Source: Thermothielavioides terrestris NRRL 8126 | Taxonomy: Eukaryota; Ascomycota; Sordariomycetes; Sordariales; Chaetomiaceae | DNA: 64,000 bases | NCBI RefSeq assembly: GCF_000226115.1 | Contig: NC_016457.1 | Location: 2,418,001 to 2,482,000 of the forward strand | Direction of reading: 5' to 3' | In this document: piece by piece, positions 23,498-34,735 of the stretch | How positions within the stretch are numbered: the first letter of the stretch is position 1 | Layout of the letters: each line of letters opens with the position of its first letter | Notes under the pieces: model-generated | The model's database searches: none | Seen by the model: the letters and a program-made list of their open reading frames with translations, nothing else | Told to the model about the DNA's origin: nothing | Program-made: the position numbers and the translations under genes

Positions 23498-24223
23498 TGG
23501 TGTCCGTATCTGCCGCTGGAGTCGCCGCCGTTAGAGCGAATTGGGATCGGCTGGGGGGAGAAAGGCGCGATGGCTAACCGTTTCGCGAGTCGGATCGGAC
23601 GTTTTGCGCAAGAACTGTATGTGTGGAGTGGCTGGTACTGCTCGATGTCGCGGTCGATCGAGAATGCGATTGAGCTCCGCAGTTGACTAACCGACTGCCG
23701 CCAAGACTGGTGACACTTGATGGCCGCCAGGGTTCGGGTACGTAGCAAGAGCGTCCGCACAGTACGGAATACTGGCTGTATACGGTACGGTTTGGCTGGC
23801 CGGTGGCTTATGCCCGATATTGCAAGCTCCGATCCCGCGGGAAAGGCCTGACATCGGCCTGTTCCCCTCCCCCTCCCGCACTGTGCAGCAAGGTACAGCG
23901 TGCCCAGCTTAGCGCGTTCGACATCGATTCACCTGCTTCGAACGAAGCGAGCGTTGAGGCATGTAAGCCTCCAAACCTTGTTCTAACTATTGTCTACGAA
24001 GCTCAATAGCAAACGCGCAGGACTTCCTCGCCCTGCCATGTTGCTCGCCATCCCCGGCTGAGGAGCACACGCCTTCTCTGCTTTCCTCGCCTAACTCAGC
24101 TTCTCTTTATTCTCGTCTTCGTCTCGCCGCGCGTCGCCAGTTCGCGTTGCGCAGCGCATTACCAACACCCTCTATTCTACGCTACGCTACGCAGCGCAGT
24201 GAGTGCGAACGCCGAGACGGAAG
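23498..24223. other. Divergent promoter, complex I subunit / BUR1
   Basis: 726-bp bidirectional promoter region. It holds TACGGAATA/GTACGG words around 23761-23790 and a pyrimidine-rich stretch before BUR1. No gene supported. Confidence 0.6.
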
Positions 24224-26086
24224 ATGAGCATCCTCGAGTCGAGAGAATTGGGTGGCGCGCCCTCCCCGCGCAGCTTTGCCATTGCGCACCAGCGGCCGAG
24301 AAACAGTTTCGTTGGATGTTCGCGGATTTCCGACTATGAGGTCCTGGGCAAGCTCGGCGAGGGAACCTTTGGGTAAATTGGGCCCATCTTCCCCGTCCAA
24401 ATCGCAACCAAACGATTACTGACGCCTGCGGCCAGAGAGGTCCATCGCGCGAGATCGAAGAGGACCGGCGCCCTGGTGGCACTGAAGAAGATCATCATGC
24501 ACAACGAGAAAGATGGCGTTCGTATTCTTCCCCCTACCCCCCCGCGTTGACTTGGCTGACGCGACCGCAGTTCCCGATAACGGCCCTCCGAGAAATCAAG
24601 CTGTTGAAGCTTCTCTCGCACAAGAACATCCTCCGCCTCGAAGACATGGCGGTGGAACACCCGGCTCGGAGCTGCAAGTCCTCTTTCCCAGCATGAGGCT
24701 GTTGCTGCATCTCCGCTAACTTGTAGTCCAGCCGACAAGCGCAAGAGGCCCATCATGTACATGGTCACGCCATATATGGACCATGATCTCTCGGGCCTGC
24801 TCGACAACCCTTCGGTCCACTTCACCGAACCGCAGATCAAGTGCTACATGCTCCAGCTGCTTGAAGGCCTCAAGTATCTGCACGAGAATCACATCCTGCA
24901 CAGGGATATGAAGGCCGCCAACCTCCTGATAAACAACAAGGGCATTCTCCAGATCGCCGATTTTGGTCTCGCTAGGCATTACGATGGAGAAGTGCCCAGA
25001 CCGGGCCGGGGTGGCGGGGAGGGGCGCCGTGATTATACCAGCTTGGTGGTGACCCGCTGGTACAGACCGCCGGAGCTCTTAATGCACCTGAAACGGTACA
25101 CCACGGCCATCGATATGTGGGGTGTTGGGTAAGGCTTCAGCAATTCATTGCGGTATGCTCTGTCGCGCTAATCGATGGCCAGCTGCGTGTTTGGCGAAAT
25201 GCTCGTCGGCAAGCCGATTCTTGCGGGAGAGAGCGACGGCCACCAGCTGGAGATCATCTTTGACCTGTGTGGGACACCCACAGACGAAAACATGCCTGGC
25301 TGGCGCTCGCTGCCGGGCGCCGAGACCTTGCAACCCCGGCCGCGGCAGGGCAACCTGTCCCAGAGGTTCAGGGAGTACGGCTCCGGCGCTGTCTCACTTC
25401 TGAGAGAGCTGCTCAAGCTTGACTGGCGAAGCCGCATCAACGCGATCGACGCCCTCCAGCATCCCTATTTCCGTTCAGCGCCGTTCCCTGCAAAGCCCAA
25501 CGAGTTGCCCTCCTATGAAGAAAGCCACGAGCTCGACCGACGCAAGTTTCACGACAGAAGAGCGGCGCTACCTCCCGCCCCGAAAGGCGGCACCGTCGGC
25601 CGCGGTCCCCACGATGGGCCCAACGCGTCCTTCGGCTGCGACGGGTTCAATGGCAGGAACGGGGTCAACGGGGGCAGCCGCTATCCGCGCAACAGCCGGG
25701 GCCCGGAGGAGCGGGTACCAGCCTGGCACCGGGACCGCGGCCTGCCCCCCCGCCCACCTCCGCCGGCCGACGATTACCAGGACGGCTACCGCGACGGTCG
25801 AGACCGGGGCGGCGGTGGGAGACCGCGTGGGCCGGGCGGTGGCCGCCCGGATATCGACACGTACATCCCCAGCTATGACCGCGATCCGCCCAGGAGGGAT
25901 GACCGGCGGCGCAGGGACGACAGGGACGATAGACGGCATGACTGGGACCGGCGGCGACCCGACTACGACGACCGAGGTCGCAACAGCCGGACGAGGAGTA
26001 GGAGTCGGTCGCCCATCCGCGATTGGGAGAGGGATCGTGATCGGGACAGGGACCGAGACCGAGACCGCGACGCGTACCGCAGGTAG
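24224..26086 (+). CDS. BUR1: BUR1/CDK9 cyclin-dependent kinase
   Basis: Transcription-elongation kinase (yeast Bur1, P-TEFb class) that phosphorylates RNA polymerase II CTD/linker and Spt5. Seen: exons starting at [11 protein letters not shown] (24224), with the Gly loop [10 protein letters not shown] split by an intron. Then [18 protein letters not shown] with the ATP Lys, and [15 protein letters not shown], the PITALRE motif that names the CDK9 group. Further on are [11 protein letters not shown] (catalytic loop), DFGLAR, and an activation loop ending [16 protein letters not shown] with the T-loop Thr. After the kinase domain a tail of about 190 residues is rich in Gly/Arg/Asp and ends in alternating Arg-Asp repeats and RSRSRSP, an RS/RD-like region. 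Four introns are visible (about 24373, 24516, 24662 and 25131). Length of about 540 residues fits the family. Confidence 0.93.
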
Positions 26087-26636
26087 TACCGGACGTTCTT
26101 GGGTCTCCGGTAGACGAGGAGATTGTGCTGTTGGGTGAGCGAGCGAATCCGCGGCTAGCCTGGCTGTTCTGCGATTGCTTGTGTTCAGGGGCGGGCCTGG
26201 CTGATGGTGGTATAGGGCAAAGGCGTTTGGGACTTGATACGGGATGGACTCCAGTCTGCGCCTCCGGTGCAGGAAGGGTCGTTGTTTTAGGCTGGCAGGG
26301 GATGGCTTCGGTAGAATCACTGCGAAAGAAACGCTCAAATGATCCAAATGAGACATACTCTCATGCTCACTGATGTAGACTCACACCACGGGGGTCGCCT
26401 ATTTCTACATACTTCTCAAATACGGCCAGCTAGACGAACGCGGCCTGTTTCTTCGAACTCTCCGCGGAGTGCGACCTCAGAATACCCAAGCCAAACCGAC
26501 ACTACCCAATCCCCAGTAGCACCTCACCCCCTGGCAGTCCCCCATCGTCAACTATGCACTACTTCACTAATCGCACATTTACTCCCTTCCCCGCTTCGCG
26601 GCTTCCCCATTCCGAATTTTCAGCCACAGACTCGTC
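26087..26636. other. Convergent spacer BUR1 / membrane protein
   Basis: 3' flanks of two converging genes; nothing further seen. Confidence 0.6.
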
Positions 26637-27780
26637 CTAACAGGGCGACGAGTCCTCCTCCTCGTGGATCGTCTCGTCCACCCCGACCTCCGTGCCCACC
26701 GCCGACCTCCTCCGCCGCCGCAAGCGGAGCTGCTGCTCCCGCTCCAGGTGGTGTTGGCGGTGGTGCTTCTGCCACCGGCTCGGCGTCCCGAGCTGGGATC
26801 CCCCCGCAGTGAACCGCGATGTCATCGCCGGGAAGAAGCTTTGCGGCGGCCAGTTCCCCCCCGGGACCGAGCCTCTGAGCGGACTTGTTGACTCCAGCGG
26901 CGCCTCGTCGCTGCTGGTGGGCGGGGTGGCAACGGGCTCATCCGGCGAGGTGGACGGCTGTCGCTGGCGGCCGAGGGAGGAGGAGGAGGTGCTTTGGTCT
27001 CGAGCAAGGCCGGTGGTGTTGAGGGGGGAGGTGGTGGCCCTGCTCGTGCGGGGGTTCTGGGGTTGGAGCGAGCCCGTCGTGCTTTGTTGGCCGCGGGGCG
27101 GTTGGCGCTGCCAGCGTCTGCCGGCCTGTTGCTCTCGTCGCTGGCGCCTAGTCTCGCGTGGGCTCCTTCGACCCGCGTTCTGGGCGTGGGCTGGCGGTGG
27201 TGCCAGCCAGGGAAGGAGCGAGTAGAGTAGACGCATGCTGAACACCCACACGGCAAAGACGATGAAAGCGGTGAGGACGCTCAGGGTAAAAAGTATCAGA
27301 CACTTTGGCGAGTGGGATGGTTGGTCGTGGTTAGCTCGGACATGCTGAGGGTGACTAGATGGATGGAACCTACGCATGTGGCGAAGACCTTCACGACGCG
27401 TGTCAGAACCGTGATGTCAGGTCAATAGGAGGTAGAACATGAGGCAGTCGGCTTACAAATATATCACATTTGTAGGGCTCCAGAAACGACAACGGCCAAG
27501 TCCAAAGGCGGAGGATAAAGAGAGCCTGATGGGCGATGGAGCGTACCAGAGCGACAGCGATTGCATAGCTGATCCTGGCAATCCAGATAACGACAGTGGC
27601 CGTCAGCGTTCCCACGACCGACAACGTCTTCCAGACGGACGTCAGCAGGAAGCGGACAGCCTCCTGGAACTGGACCGCCATGACGGAAATGATTAAGATG
27701 CGTAGGTATCGGGGACAGGACGACCAAAGGATCTTTGGCCAGCTGTTGTTCGCGTTGGGTGTGGACGAGACCCGGCTCAT
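26637..27780 (-). CDS. Unrecognised membrane protein with low-complexity tail
   Basis: I do not recognise this protein. Seen: exon 1 from MSRVSSTPNANNSWPKILW (27780) to 27457, with two to three hydrophobic stretches (LRILIISVMAVQF, VVIWIARISYAIAVALV, ALFILRLWTWPLSFL) and a GTAAGC donor after KCDIF. Exon 2 lies in a different frame, with another strong helix (CLILFTLSVLTAFIVFAVWVF). It then has about 200 residues of Ser/Thr/Pro/Gln/Arg low-complexity sequence, ending in Arg-rich RLRRRRRSA and an acidic HEEEDSSPC tail, stop 26637-26639. The exact acceptor is uncertain: either CAG before HVRANHD (about 27350) or an AAG after a GCTAAC branch-like site fits the phase. This looks like a three-to-four-pass membrane protein with a disordered cytosolic tail. 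The start could also be upstream at 27906. Nothing indicates a function. Confidence 0.6.
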
Positions 27781-28490
27781 AGCTTCGGACTGCGACCAGC
27801 CGCGGCTCAAGGAGGGGTCCAAAGGAGCAGATGGGTGCTGGCTAACTCGGAGAGCGTGGGGTTGGAGTGCGAATTGATTCTGGGAGTCCCTCGCCCAGAA
27901 GAGCAAGAGTGCGAGCTCAGAAAGAGTATCTGGCAGAGACGTCTTGGGGGCAACATGGCATTTGCTTTAATATACACATTGCGCCTTCCCTGGGACTTGG
28001 CTGTGCGCGAATATGATGTCTGTTTACGAACGTGAGATGTAAGGTGAACGTGAGACCACATCGATAAGTACGCTCAGTCAGAGCAGCAACGGCAGGTATT
28101 TGATTGTAGCATGACGTCGCCCGAGGTTTGATATTGGGGGAAGAAAGATGCAAGAATCGAAGTGAACACTCGATTCTTGCATCAATCCCCACTCGCTTAT
28201 TACCAGTTCTGGCGATGCAAGCTTCTATATCCGTATTTTCATCAAGGACAACCAAAGACTTTGAGATGGCAGACACGAACTACCGAACACCGACACGACG
28301 AGTAATCTGATCATATATACCGCCCGTCACTGTGAAGTTAGGGACATCATATCTACCCAACTTAACATCGCCGCCCCAACTCAGCCCTATCCCGAGTCTG
28401 CCTCGCAACTCGACTCACCGCGGACTTACACCACATCATACCTACCACTCCTCCATATCAACACACACCGAGTACATATCCTCGAACACC
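27781..28490. other. Divergent promoter with long perfect hairpin
   Basis: 710 bp between the membrane-protein gene and POP8. Contains the 14-bp perfect inverted repeat at 28147-28183. No protein gene supported. Confidence 0.65.
28147..28183. repeat. 14-bp perfect inverted repeat (hairpin)
   Basis: Left arm GATGCAAGAATCGA at 28147-28160, right arm TCGATTCTTGCATC at 28170-28183, with a 9-nt loop. Flanking GGGGGA and TCCCC can extend the stem with a small internal bulge. Confidence 0.9.
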
Positions 28491-29078
28491 ATGCCTTCAA
28501 ACCGGCCACCCACAACAACAACAACGGATCCCGGGCATGAGCCCGACACAATGGACCTCGACCAGGAGACGGACCCCGCCATCCCCGCGCAAACCAAGCC
28601 CGCCCCGCCATCAACATCAACATCGAAGACCCGCACACTCACAACCGCAACCCTCAAAAACCCACCCTTCGCCTACGCGCACCTCTCTCTAGCATCGCCA
28701 CCACCCACACTCTCCAACCCCGCAACCACCACCACTACCACCACCACCCCCCTCCTGGACGCCCTGCAAGTCCGCGCCTACCTGACCGCCGCGCTGCGTC
28801 AGTTCCTCGGCGCGACCGGCGCCGGCATGGCGATCGACATCCTGCTGGTGCGGGGCGGCTCGGCGTGGGTGCGGGTGCCGCGGGAGGACCTGCCGGCGTT
28901 CGCGGCGGGCGTGACGGCGTTCGGCGGCCTTCCGTCGAGCAGCGCGAGTGCTGGGTCCGGGGCGGGGGCGGGAGCGGGAGCGGGGACGGGGACGATGCTG
29001 TTGCAACTGAGGGCCTGCGGGGACTGGTTGGGGAGTCTGATCGGACGGGACGAGGAGGCGGCGTTGTGGACTTGCTGA
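28491..29078 (+). CDS. POP8: RNase P/MRP subunit POP8-like
   Basis: Protein subunit of nuclear RNase P and RNase MRP (tRNA 5' processing and pre-rRNA cleavage), of the Rpp14/Pop5-like fold. Seen: one exon of 195 codons, start MPSNRPPTTTTTDPG at 28491. A disordered Thr/Pro-rich leader of about 55 residues precedes the conserved core. The core begins FAYAHLSL, then LLDALQVRAYLTAALRQFLG, GAGMAIDILLVRGGSAWVRV and PREDLPAFAAGVTAFGG. A Ser/Gly/Ala repeat (alternating GA) interrupts the last strand before LLQLRACGDWLGSLIG. The block RAYLTAALRQFLG followed by WVRVPREDL is characteristic of fungal Pop8 proteins. Upstream in-frame codons exist from 28332, but the stretch before 28491 does not look conserved. 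Confidence 0.78.
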   Translation: MPSNRPPTTTTTDPGHEPDTMDLDQETDPAIPAQTKPAPPSTSTSKTRTLTTATLKNPPFAYAHLSLASPPPTLSNPATTTTTTTTPLLDALQVRAYLTAALRQFLGATGAGMAIDILLVRGGSAWVRVPREDLPAFAAGVTAFGGLPSSSASAGSGAGAGAGAGTGTMLLQLRACGDWLGSLIGRDEEAALWTC

Positions 29079-29498
29079 CAGTTATTCGGTTTGGTTTGCT
29101 GTATGGCGGTTGTCTATTTTTCTAAGTAGCCTGTATCTACGCTAGACATTGGGGAGGGAATCTGGCATCTATCTGCGTGAGGTACGCGGGGTATCTGCAG
29201 CATGTATGCTCCGCCTGACTAGCAAGTGCCTCGGGAAATGAGGCGAGTAGATGGTACTACTGACCCACTGCAACCTTGCCCCGCGTTGGACCCAACCTAG
29301 CCAACGATAGCCCTCGTCGAGAGCCTTCTCTCGGGGATATCCAGCAATGTACTGTGACTGTACTGCGACGCTGCAGTCCGCACAACATCCTAACTCCCGT
29401 GTCTCATGGAAACCACCCAGGGACACGCGGCAAGCTCAGCTCTTTCGAGAACAGTCGTCTCAAATAACCCCTATGCATGGATGTTTTTACACCCATGT
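29079..29498. other. Convergent spacer POP8 / PPT1
   Basis: 420 bp of 3' flank; nothing recognisable. Confidence 0.6.
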
Positions 29499-31290
29499 CT
29501 ACATCAACGCGGACATCAGAGAATTGGCAGCGTACGCCTGTGGAGGGTTAGCGGCGCGAGCAGATGGCGAGAATTCAAGCTGGCCGGTACACACCATAGG
29601 CCTGATGTTTGGATGTGGCACAGCGTCAAACTGTGAGAACCTGAGCTTGTAGTCGGGGCCAATATTGATGTATGCCCCCCTGTTTTCCGTCATGTCGCAG
29701 TATTTGGGGGCCGAGAACACTAGGACACCGCACGTTAGTCTGGCCCTGCAGCGGAGTCGTATAGTCGGGTTTTACATACCGGTGATGCACTTCCCGTCGT
29801 GCTCCTCCTCGTACCCCTCCATCCTGACTTCGTGGCTTCGGATGACAGCTTCAAGGCCGTTCTTCTCACAGAACCGCTTGGTGACATCGGGCCCAAACTG
29901 CAAGCCCACGCCCCGCTTGCTGGGGCCTCTGCCAGGCTCCGTTTGAGGATCCGTCCACAGCATCTCCATCATCAGCCCAGACTGTCCAGGCTGCCGCTGC
30001 TTGTGCCTATCTAGTTTCCGGATGTCGTCCAATGTTACGTTATCGTCCGAGAATAGACCACCGTGGAGCACAAAGTACTTCTTGCCGACCAGCGTGGCCA
30101 GCGGCAGAGCTGAAAAGCTCTCCGAAAACAACCTGAACACACTGAAGAAAGAAATGATGTCAGCAGCTTGGCCAGATTGGGAGGCGCAGCAGGTTCTTAC
30201 CGCTCGTTGTACTTCGCTTTACACTCGCCCTCGAAGCCATACACCTTGTTCATGTCGTCTGTCTCATGATTGCCCCGGTTAATGAAGAAGCACTTGGGCC
30301 TCAACCACTTGTTCGCGTAAAGCAGAAGCGCAATCTCGGTCGACCAAGAACCCCGGTCCACAAAGTCGCCGTTGAACAGGTACCAGTGCTTCTCGCTTGG
30401 CTTCCCGTTTAACCTGAACAGCTCCATCAAATCGAAGTATTGCCCTACCACAACCCATCAGTATTCACCGTACTCACCGTCAGTGCGCGAGGGAGCTGGC
30501 TAGACTCACCATGAGTGTCGCCGCAAACGGTGAGCTCCACGCCCTCCGGAATGTCAACTTCCACCATGGTGGGCTCGTCATACACGAGCTTCTTGACGGC
30601 GAGGATAATTTGGTAGACGTATTTCTTATGGATCGTCTTGCCGTTCTTGAACCGCTCCATCATGTCGTCGATGAACTCCTGCGTCATCTCCCCCTCTAAC
30701 CGCACGCCGTCGTACGAGGGCTCGATCGCAATAGAGTCCACATCGAGGCCCTCGGCAGCCGACGGCTCCTCCCCAACCTCAATAGCAGCGAAGAACGCGA
30801 GCTGCCGCACAATTTTCTCGCAATCGACTAGCTTGAGCTTCGCATCCTTGTTGCTCGGGTCGATCTTGATGCACGTCTTGAAGTCCTTGACAGCATCTTT
30901 CGGCCTCAAGATGGCGGCATATGCGGTTGCTCTCCGGTAGTAGGCCTGTGGTCGGTGGTTCGTCAGCCTGGGGAAGACCGCTCGAACTGCAAGAAGGGCG
31001 CTTCGCGCACCTTGACGAAGTTCGGTTTGAGTTCGATGGCTTTCGTGGCATCACGGATCGCAAATCCGTACGCTTCTGTCTTCAGATACGCCTACACAGC
31101 GGTTAGTCACGCGACAGCAGAACGCCGAGGCCGCACGAACCTGAGCTCTGTTGGACCAGAAGGTTGGTTCCTTGTCGTACAGCTCAATGGCTTTGCTGTA
31201 CAGATCAATCGCAGCCGGCCAGTCGCGCGCGGCGAACGCCTTGTTGCCCTGGTTCTTGAGCTCCGTTGCCTTTTCCTCGGGGGTCGCCAT
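29499..31290 (-). CDS. PPT1: Serine/threonine protein phosphatase 5 (PPT1)
   Basis: PPP-family phosphatase with N-terminal TPR repeats that binds Hsp90 and dephosphorylates its clients and co-chaperones. Seen: start [19 protein letters not shown] (31290), with three TPR units over about residues 7-110 split by introns near 31140 and 30950. The PP5-specific linker follows, then the phosphatase motifs in order: [59 protein letters not shown] and FSAPKYCDM. These contain all metal-binding and catalytic Asp/His/Asn residues. The C-terminus runs to TAG 29499-29501 and includes an Ala/Pro-rich region. Introns are short. Length of about 475 residues is normal. Confidence 0.96.
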
Positions 31291-32290
31291 TCCGTCTGCT
31301 TGCCGGGCGCTACCTTGGATCGCTGAACATGCGGTTGAATGTACAGAACACAGGTAATAGCGTCTGTATTGTCTGTATTGAAGTTTCGCTTCAGACTACC
31401 GGAACGCTGGGGCCAAAAAACAGACCAGAACGGCAGAATCCCGTGGGTGGCAAGCGCGCTGAAACCAGAACGAGTCCAGTCAAAATCGAGGTTCTATCGA
31501 ATTCTGCCTTGGGACTACGCTACGGGATCGGGGATCCAGAGTCTTGGCTTGCAGGCGACGTGGGTGGAATCCTGGTAACTGCATGCATGCAGGACCCACA
31601 TGATTGTAAGCGTAGTAGGTTAAAATATGTGCACGTGGGGTACTGTTCTTCAGGTACCTGTGTATCCAAATCCCACCTGGCCTACCTTCCATATCGTTCA
31701 TACCTCAGGTGCCTGTAGGTACCTGGGGGTAGCCAGTTACAAGTGTATTGTGAGCTGCGTTATTTGTGTTCAAGAGGACTCTGGACTGGTTCATGGCAAG
31801 TTTGGAGGCTCAGTTATCATGTAAGGCTTTTGGGCGTACATCAACACTCCGTCGATGCTTGTGGGAGAGGAATAGGGCGGCAGCCACAAGCATCGAGGAC
31901 CAGAAACCGGCACTTGCCTGGTAGCAATTGCTAGGCAAAGGCCACGACGCAAGCCAAGTGCTTTTGGCATTTGCCTCTGATACCTCGTTTCCATCCAGGA
32001 TCTGTCCTACCCCGAGTTTCACCCCATTCCAGAAGGTGATCAGCGGTCACAAACGGTCCGCAGCGTTGGGTATGGAGACCCACGTGGCCAAGGTCGTTGG
32101 CAGTCAAGTCGCGATCCGTACCACGATCCCCACCCAATTGGGTTGCCGTAAAGACACATACTAACATGTTCACGGTGACTTGCATTGATGGAAACGGGAG
32201 CAAGTTGCTCGTCTGTGGGCGAACCCTGAGAAAGCGGGAAGCCTCTAGAGAATTTGAGCCCGAAAATCAAACGCCACGCCGAAGAACAAT
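31291..32290. other. Spacer upstream of PPT1
   Basis: 1.0 kb with no gene. Around 31640-31735 several GGTACCT/AGGTACC/CAGGTGCC words recur (for example GTAGGTACCTGGGGG), a low-complexity pattern common in related genomes. Confidence 0.6.
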
Positions 32291-32852
32291 CTACCGCCCC
32301 TGGGCCCTTTCGGCCTCTTCGTCACTGTCGTCCATGAACCCTTCCTCCAGGCTGCCGAACAGTTAGCGTGACGGCGTGCAGCAGTGGCTAGTCGTCTAGA
32401 CCGAAACTGACTCTCTGCTTAGCCTCCTCGTGCTGTCAACGGGGTGATTACCCCTCTGCTGATCTAACACCCTCCTGCTAACGGCGTCATCCACTTCGTT
32501 CAGCTCCTCCCCCTCGTCCGAATCGAACGAATTCCGCTCAGCCACAGCGACGCGGTCAGAGCCCCTCGCCCTCCAGGCCGACGGCACGGTGAAGCGGGCC
32601 ACGGCGCTCTGCACCCTTGCACGAAGAGATAGTGTTTGATTCGAGATTGTCTCTAGTGGGAGGTACTGGCTGTATCGGTTCCGGTAGCGCTGCCAGAGTG
32701 GGACGAGGACGAAAGTCGAGACGAGGAAGAGAATGAGAGAGATGATGGCTGGAACAATCAAGGTCTGTCCAACAGAATCAACAACGGAGCGCCATTCCAT
32801 GCAGCGAGGCAGATCTTTTCCTTACCTTGATCGCCGAGAGTGTCGTACCCAT
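32291..32852 (-). CDS. Small single-pass membrane protein, unknown function
   Basis: Unrecognised by function. The gene model is three exons: 32826-32852 (nine codons, MGTTLSAIK), 32412-32764 and 32291-32351, giving 146 residues with clean GT..AG borders and phase agreement. Seen: after TLIVPA comes one hydrophobic segment (IISLILFLVSTFVLVPLW, about residues 15-33), then basic QRYRNRYSQYLPLETIS. A Ser/Arg-rich cytosolic region with FDSDEGEELNEVDDA follows. The last exon encodes an acidic tail (LEEGFMDDSDEEAERAQGR). The combination of a short N-terminal anchor, a basic YLPLE motif and an acidic end suggests a membrane-anchored adaptor. It looks like a protein conserved among Sordariomycetes, but that is from memory. 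Without the last intron the frame stops at 32396. Confidence 0.7.
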
Positions 32853-34735
32853 ATCGCTCGCTCCGCCGCGCAGCACCAGCGACTGCTCCCGCCTGCTTCC
32901 GTCGGTCTCAACTTGTCAGCGATAAGGCTATTACGGCGCCTTAGATGCGCAGTATGTTTGTAGCGAGACAACCGGACATGGGAAATATCGCCGGCCGAGA
33001 AAAAGCGCGTGAGGAGCAAACACTGGCAATATGCAATTGGAAGCTGCCCAGTGCCGCGCCAACTCGGAGTCGTCCAAGTCCAAGTGGAAGTGCGTCTGTC
33101 CGCACAGAAGTCCAGAATGCTTGGCGCTGGGGTCGCTAGCCGTGGATCCCGCACCGCAATCAGTGTATTCCGTACTGTGCAGTACGGAGTACGTACCGTA
33201 CAGTACAGTGGGCCCCACGCTCAACCAACCACATCGAGCCAAGATAACTCGGGGGTAAGTCACGGTGGGGGTTGAGATCCATGCTCAGCACGGAATACCG
33301 CATGCGCTTCGGCCGCAGTTATCCCGTACACTACTCCGTAATAATACATGACCGGACCTTGGAGATGAGAGAGAAGCAGTCGAATTACGCATCCGGTTCG
33401 ATCGGCTTGCCGTCGTCTCGGACGCCGTTTCTGACTAGATTGTACGGAGTAGAGGGTAACCTTATAACGTGTAAGGCCAAATGGCAAATTTCCAGCTCAG
33501 CCGTGAGGCTCCTCACCACTAATTTGTCTTGCGCTGCCGTCGGTGACAGAAGAGGGTCTACAGTACACTAGAGAACAGCGCTTAGTGGGCTGCGAAGGCG
33601 TGTGTCAACGGAGTACCTACCACAGTAGTGTAAGTCGTATTCAAGTTCACTCGGGATTAACCGCGCGAACAGGGGCGGGTCGGATGACGAACCAGTGTAT
33701 AATAGTGTAGGCTTTCGCTGCATTAGGTAAGATAACTAGGTGGCTTTATATGTCTAACTTGTCCTGTGTCTTCCGTACATTCAATACGTCCGTAGTGTAC
33801 GGAGGACGGAATACACAACTTGGAAGAGCTCAGAGATCACAGATCGCAGACATGACAGCGACAGCGGCCTGTGCTGCGGCCTGTGCGCTGCTCTGTGCAG
33901 CTGCCAGGGGGCAAGCCGAACACTTTCAGGGGCAGATTCAGGCTAGACCTGTTTCAGACCAAGCCCCCTTTGTGTTGTTCCCACAGTCTCCGCCGCTTAT
34001 CGATTCTGCGATCCTGTCGCGGTGGCCATTGCTCGCAAGGAGCCTCCCAGCATCGCACTCAGGCCAACCTTCACTGCTTGCAACAACATCCTGGAGGTGC
34101 TTCCCTGGGCCTGCCCACCATTCTTTAGGACATCGAAACCTCAGGTCGCCTGCTCGCTCCCTCGCAAGTTGTTTCCGCGTTTCACGCACCGACGCCGGCA
34201 CGCTGGCTACTCGCAGTTGCTTGGACGAGAAAGCCACCGGCGATAAGGTGGCTCCTTTCCGTTGCCCCTGGCCCGACATCAACGACGCGATCGAAGCCGA
34301 CACCCCCCTGCCTTGCAACTTCAACCGCCCACTTGTCGACGATCCGATCGTTCCAGGCGCAGGAAAATCGCAAGCCGTATGTCTGGGTTCCCGTCGGCGA
34401 CCGTCCATTATTGCACCACGCCATAGCGGCATTATTATACACCAGTTTCTCATGCTAAACATTCCCGTTTTCATGCACTCAGGCGTACTCCCCCGGCGCG
34501 CTGCGACTTCACGCTTCCCGACCCCGGCCGGCTTCCCAAGAACATGATGCGATGCGCCCTGGGTTTGAGACTCGAGTCCATTGACGGCCATACGACACTC
34601 CTCTCCAGTCGACCCACATCACCGCCTCCGCATTGATTGACCGTCGTTTGCGCCGGCTGCTCTTGAGAATCCAAACACGGGCGGTTCGCTGTTCGCCGCC
34701 AGAGAAACGGCTGTTTCACACGTTCTGCCGACACC
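32853..34735. other. 1.9-kb upstream region of the formin gene
   Basis: Divergent spacer. Dense in TACGGAGTA/TATTCCGTA-type words at about 33165-33345, 33440, 33610 and 33775-33815, including the 8-bp inverted repeat CCGTACTG/CAGTACGG at 33170-33187. An open frame of 265 codons at 33750-34547 has no recognisable domain and is probably not coding. Confidence 0.6.
33165..33345. repeat. Cluster of TACGGAGTA / TATTCCGTA words
   Basis: Within 180 bp there are TATTCCGTACTG, CAGTACGGAGTACGTACCGTACAG, CGGAATACC and TACTCCGTAATAATA. These are overlapping forms of one short palindromic word family. Confidence 0.7.

Noticed and set aside
25568..26356. 262-codon antisense frame over the BUR1 tail
   Set aside because: It is the complement of Arg-Asp/Gly repeats, giving Val/Pro/Ile-rich nonsense.
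33750..34547. 265-codon plus-strand frame upstream of the formin
   Set aside because: No recognisable protein; composition is low in information and it lies in a region rich in TACGGA words. It could contain 5' UTR sequence.
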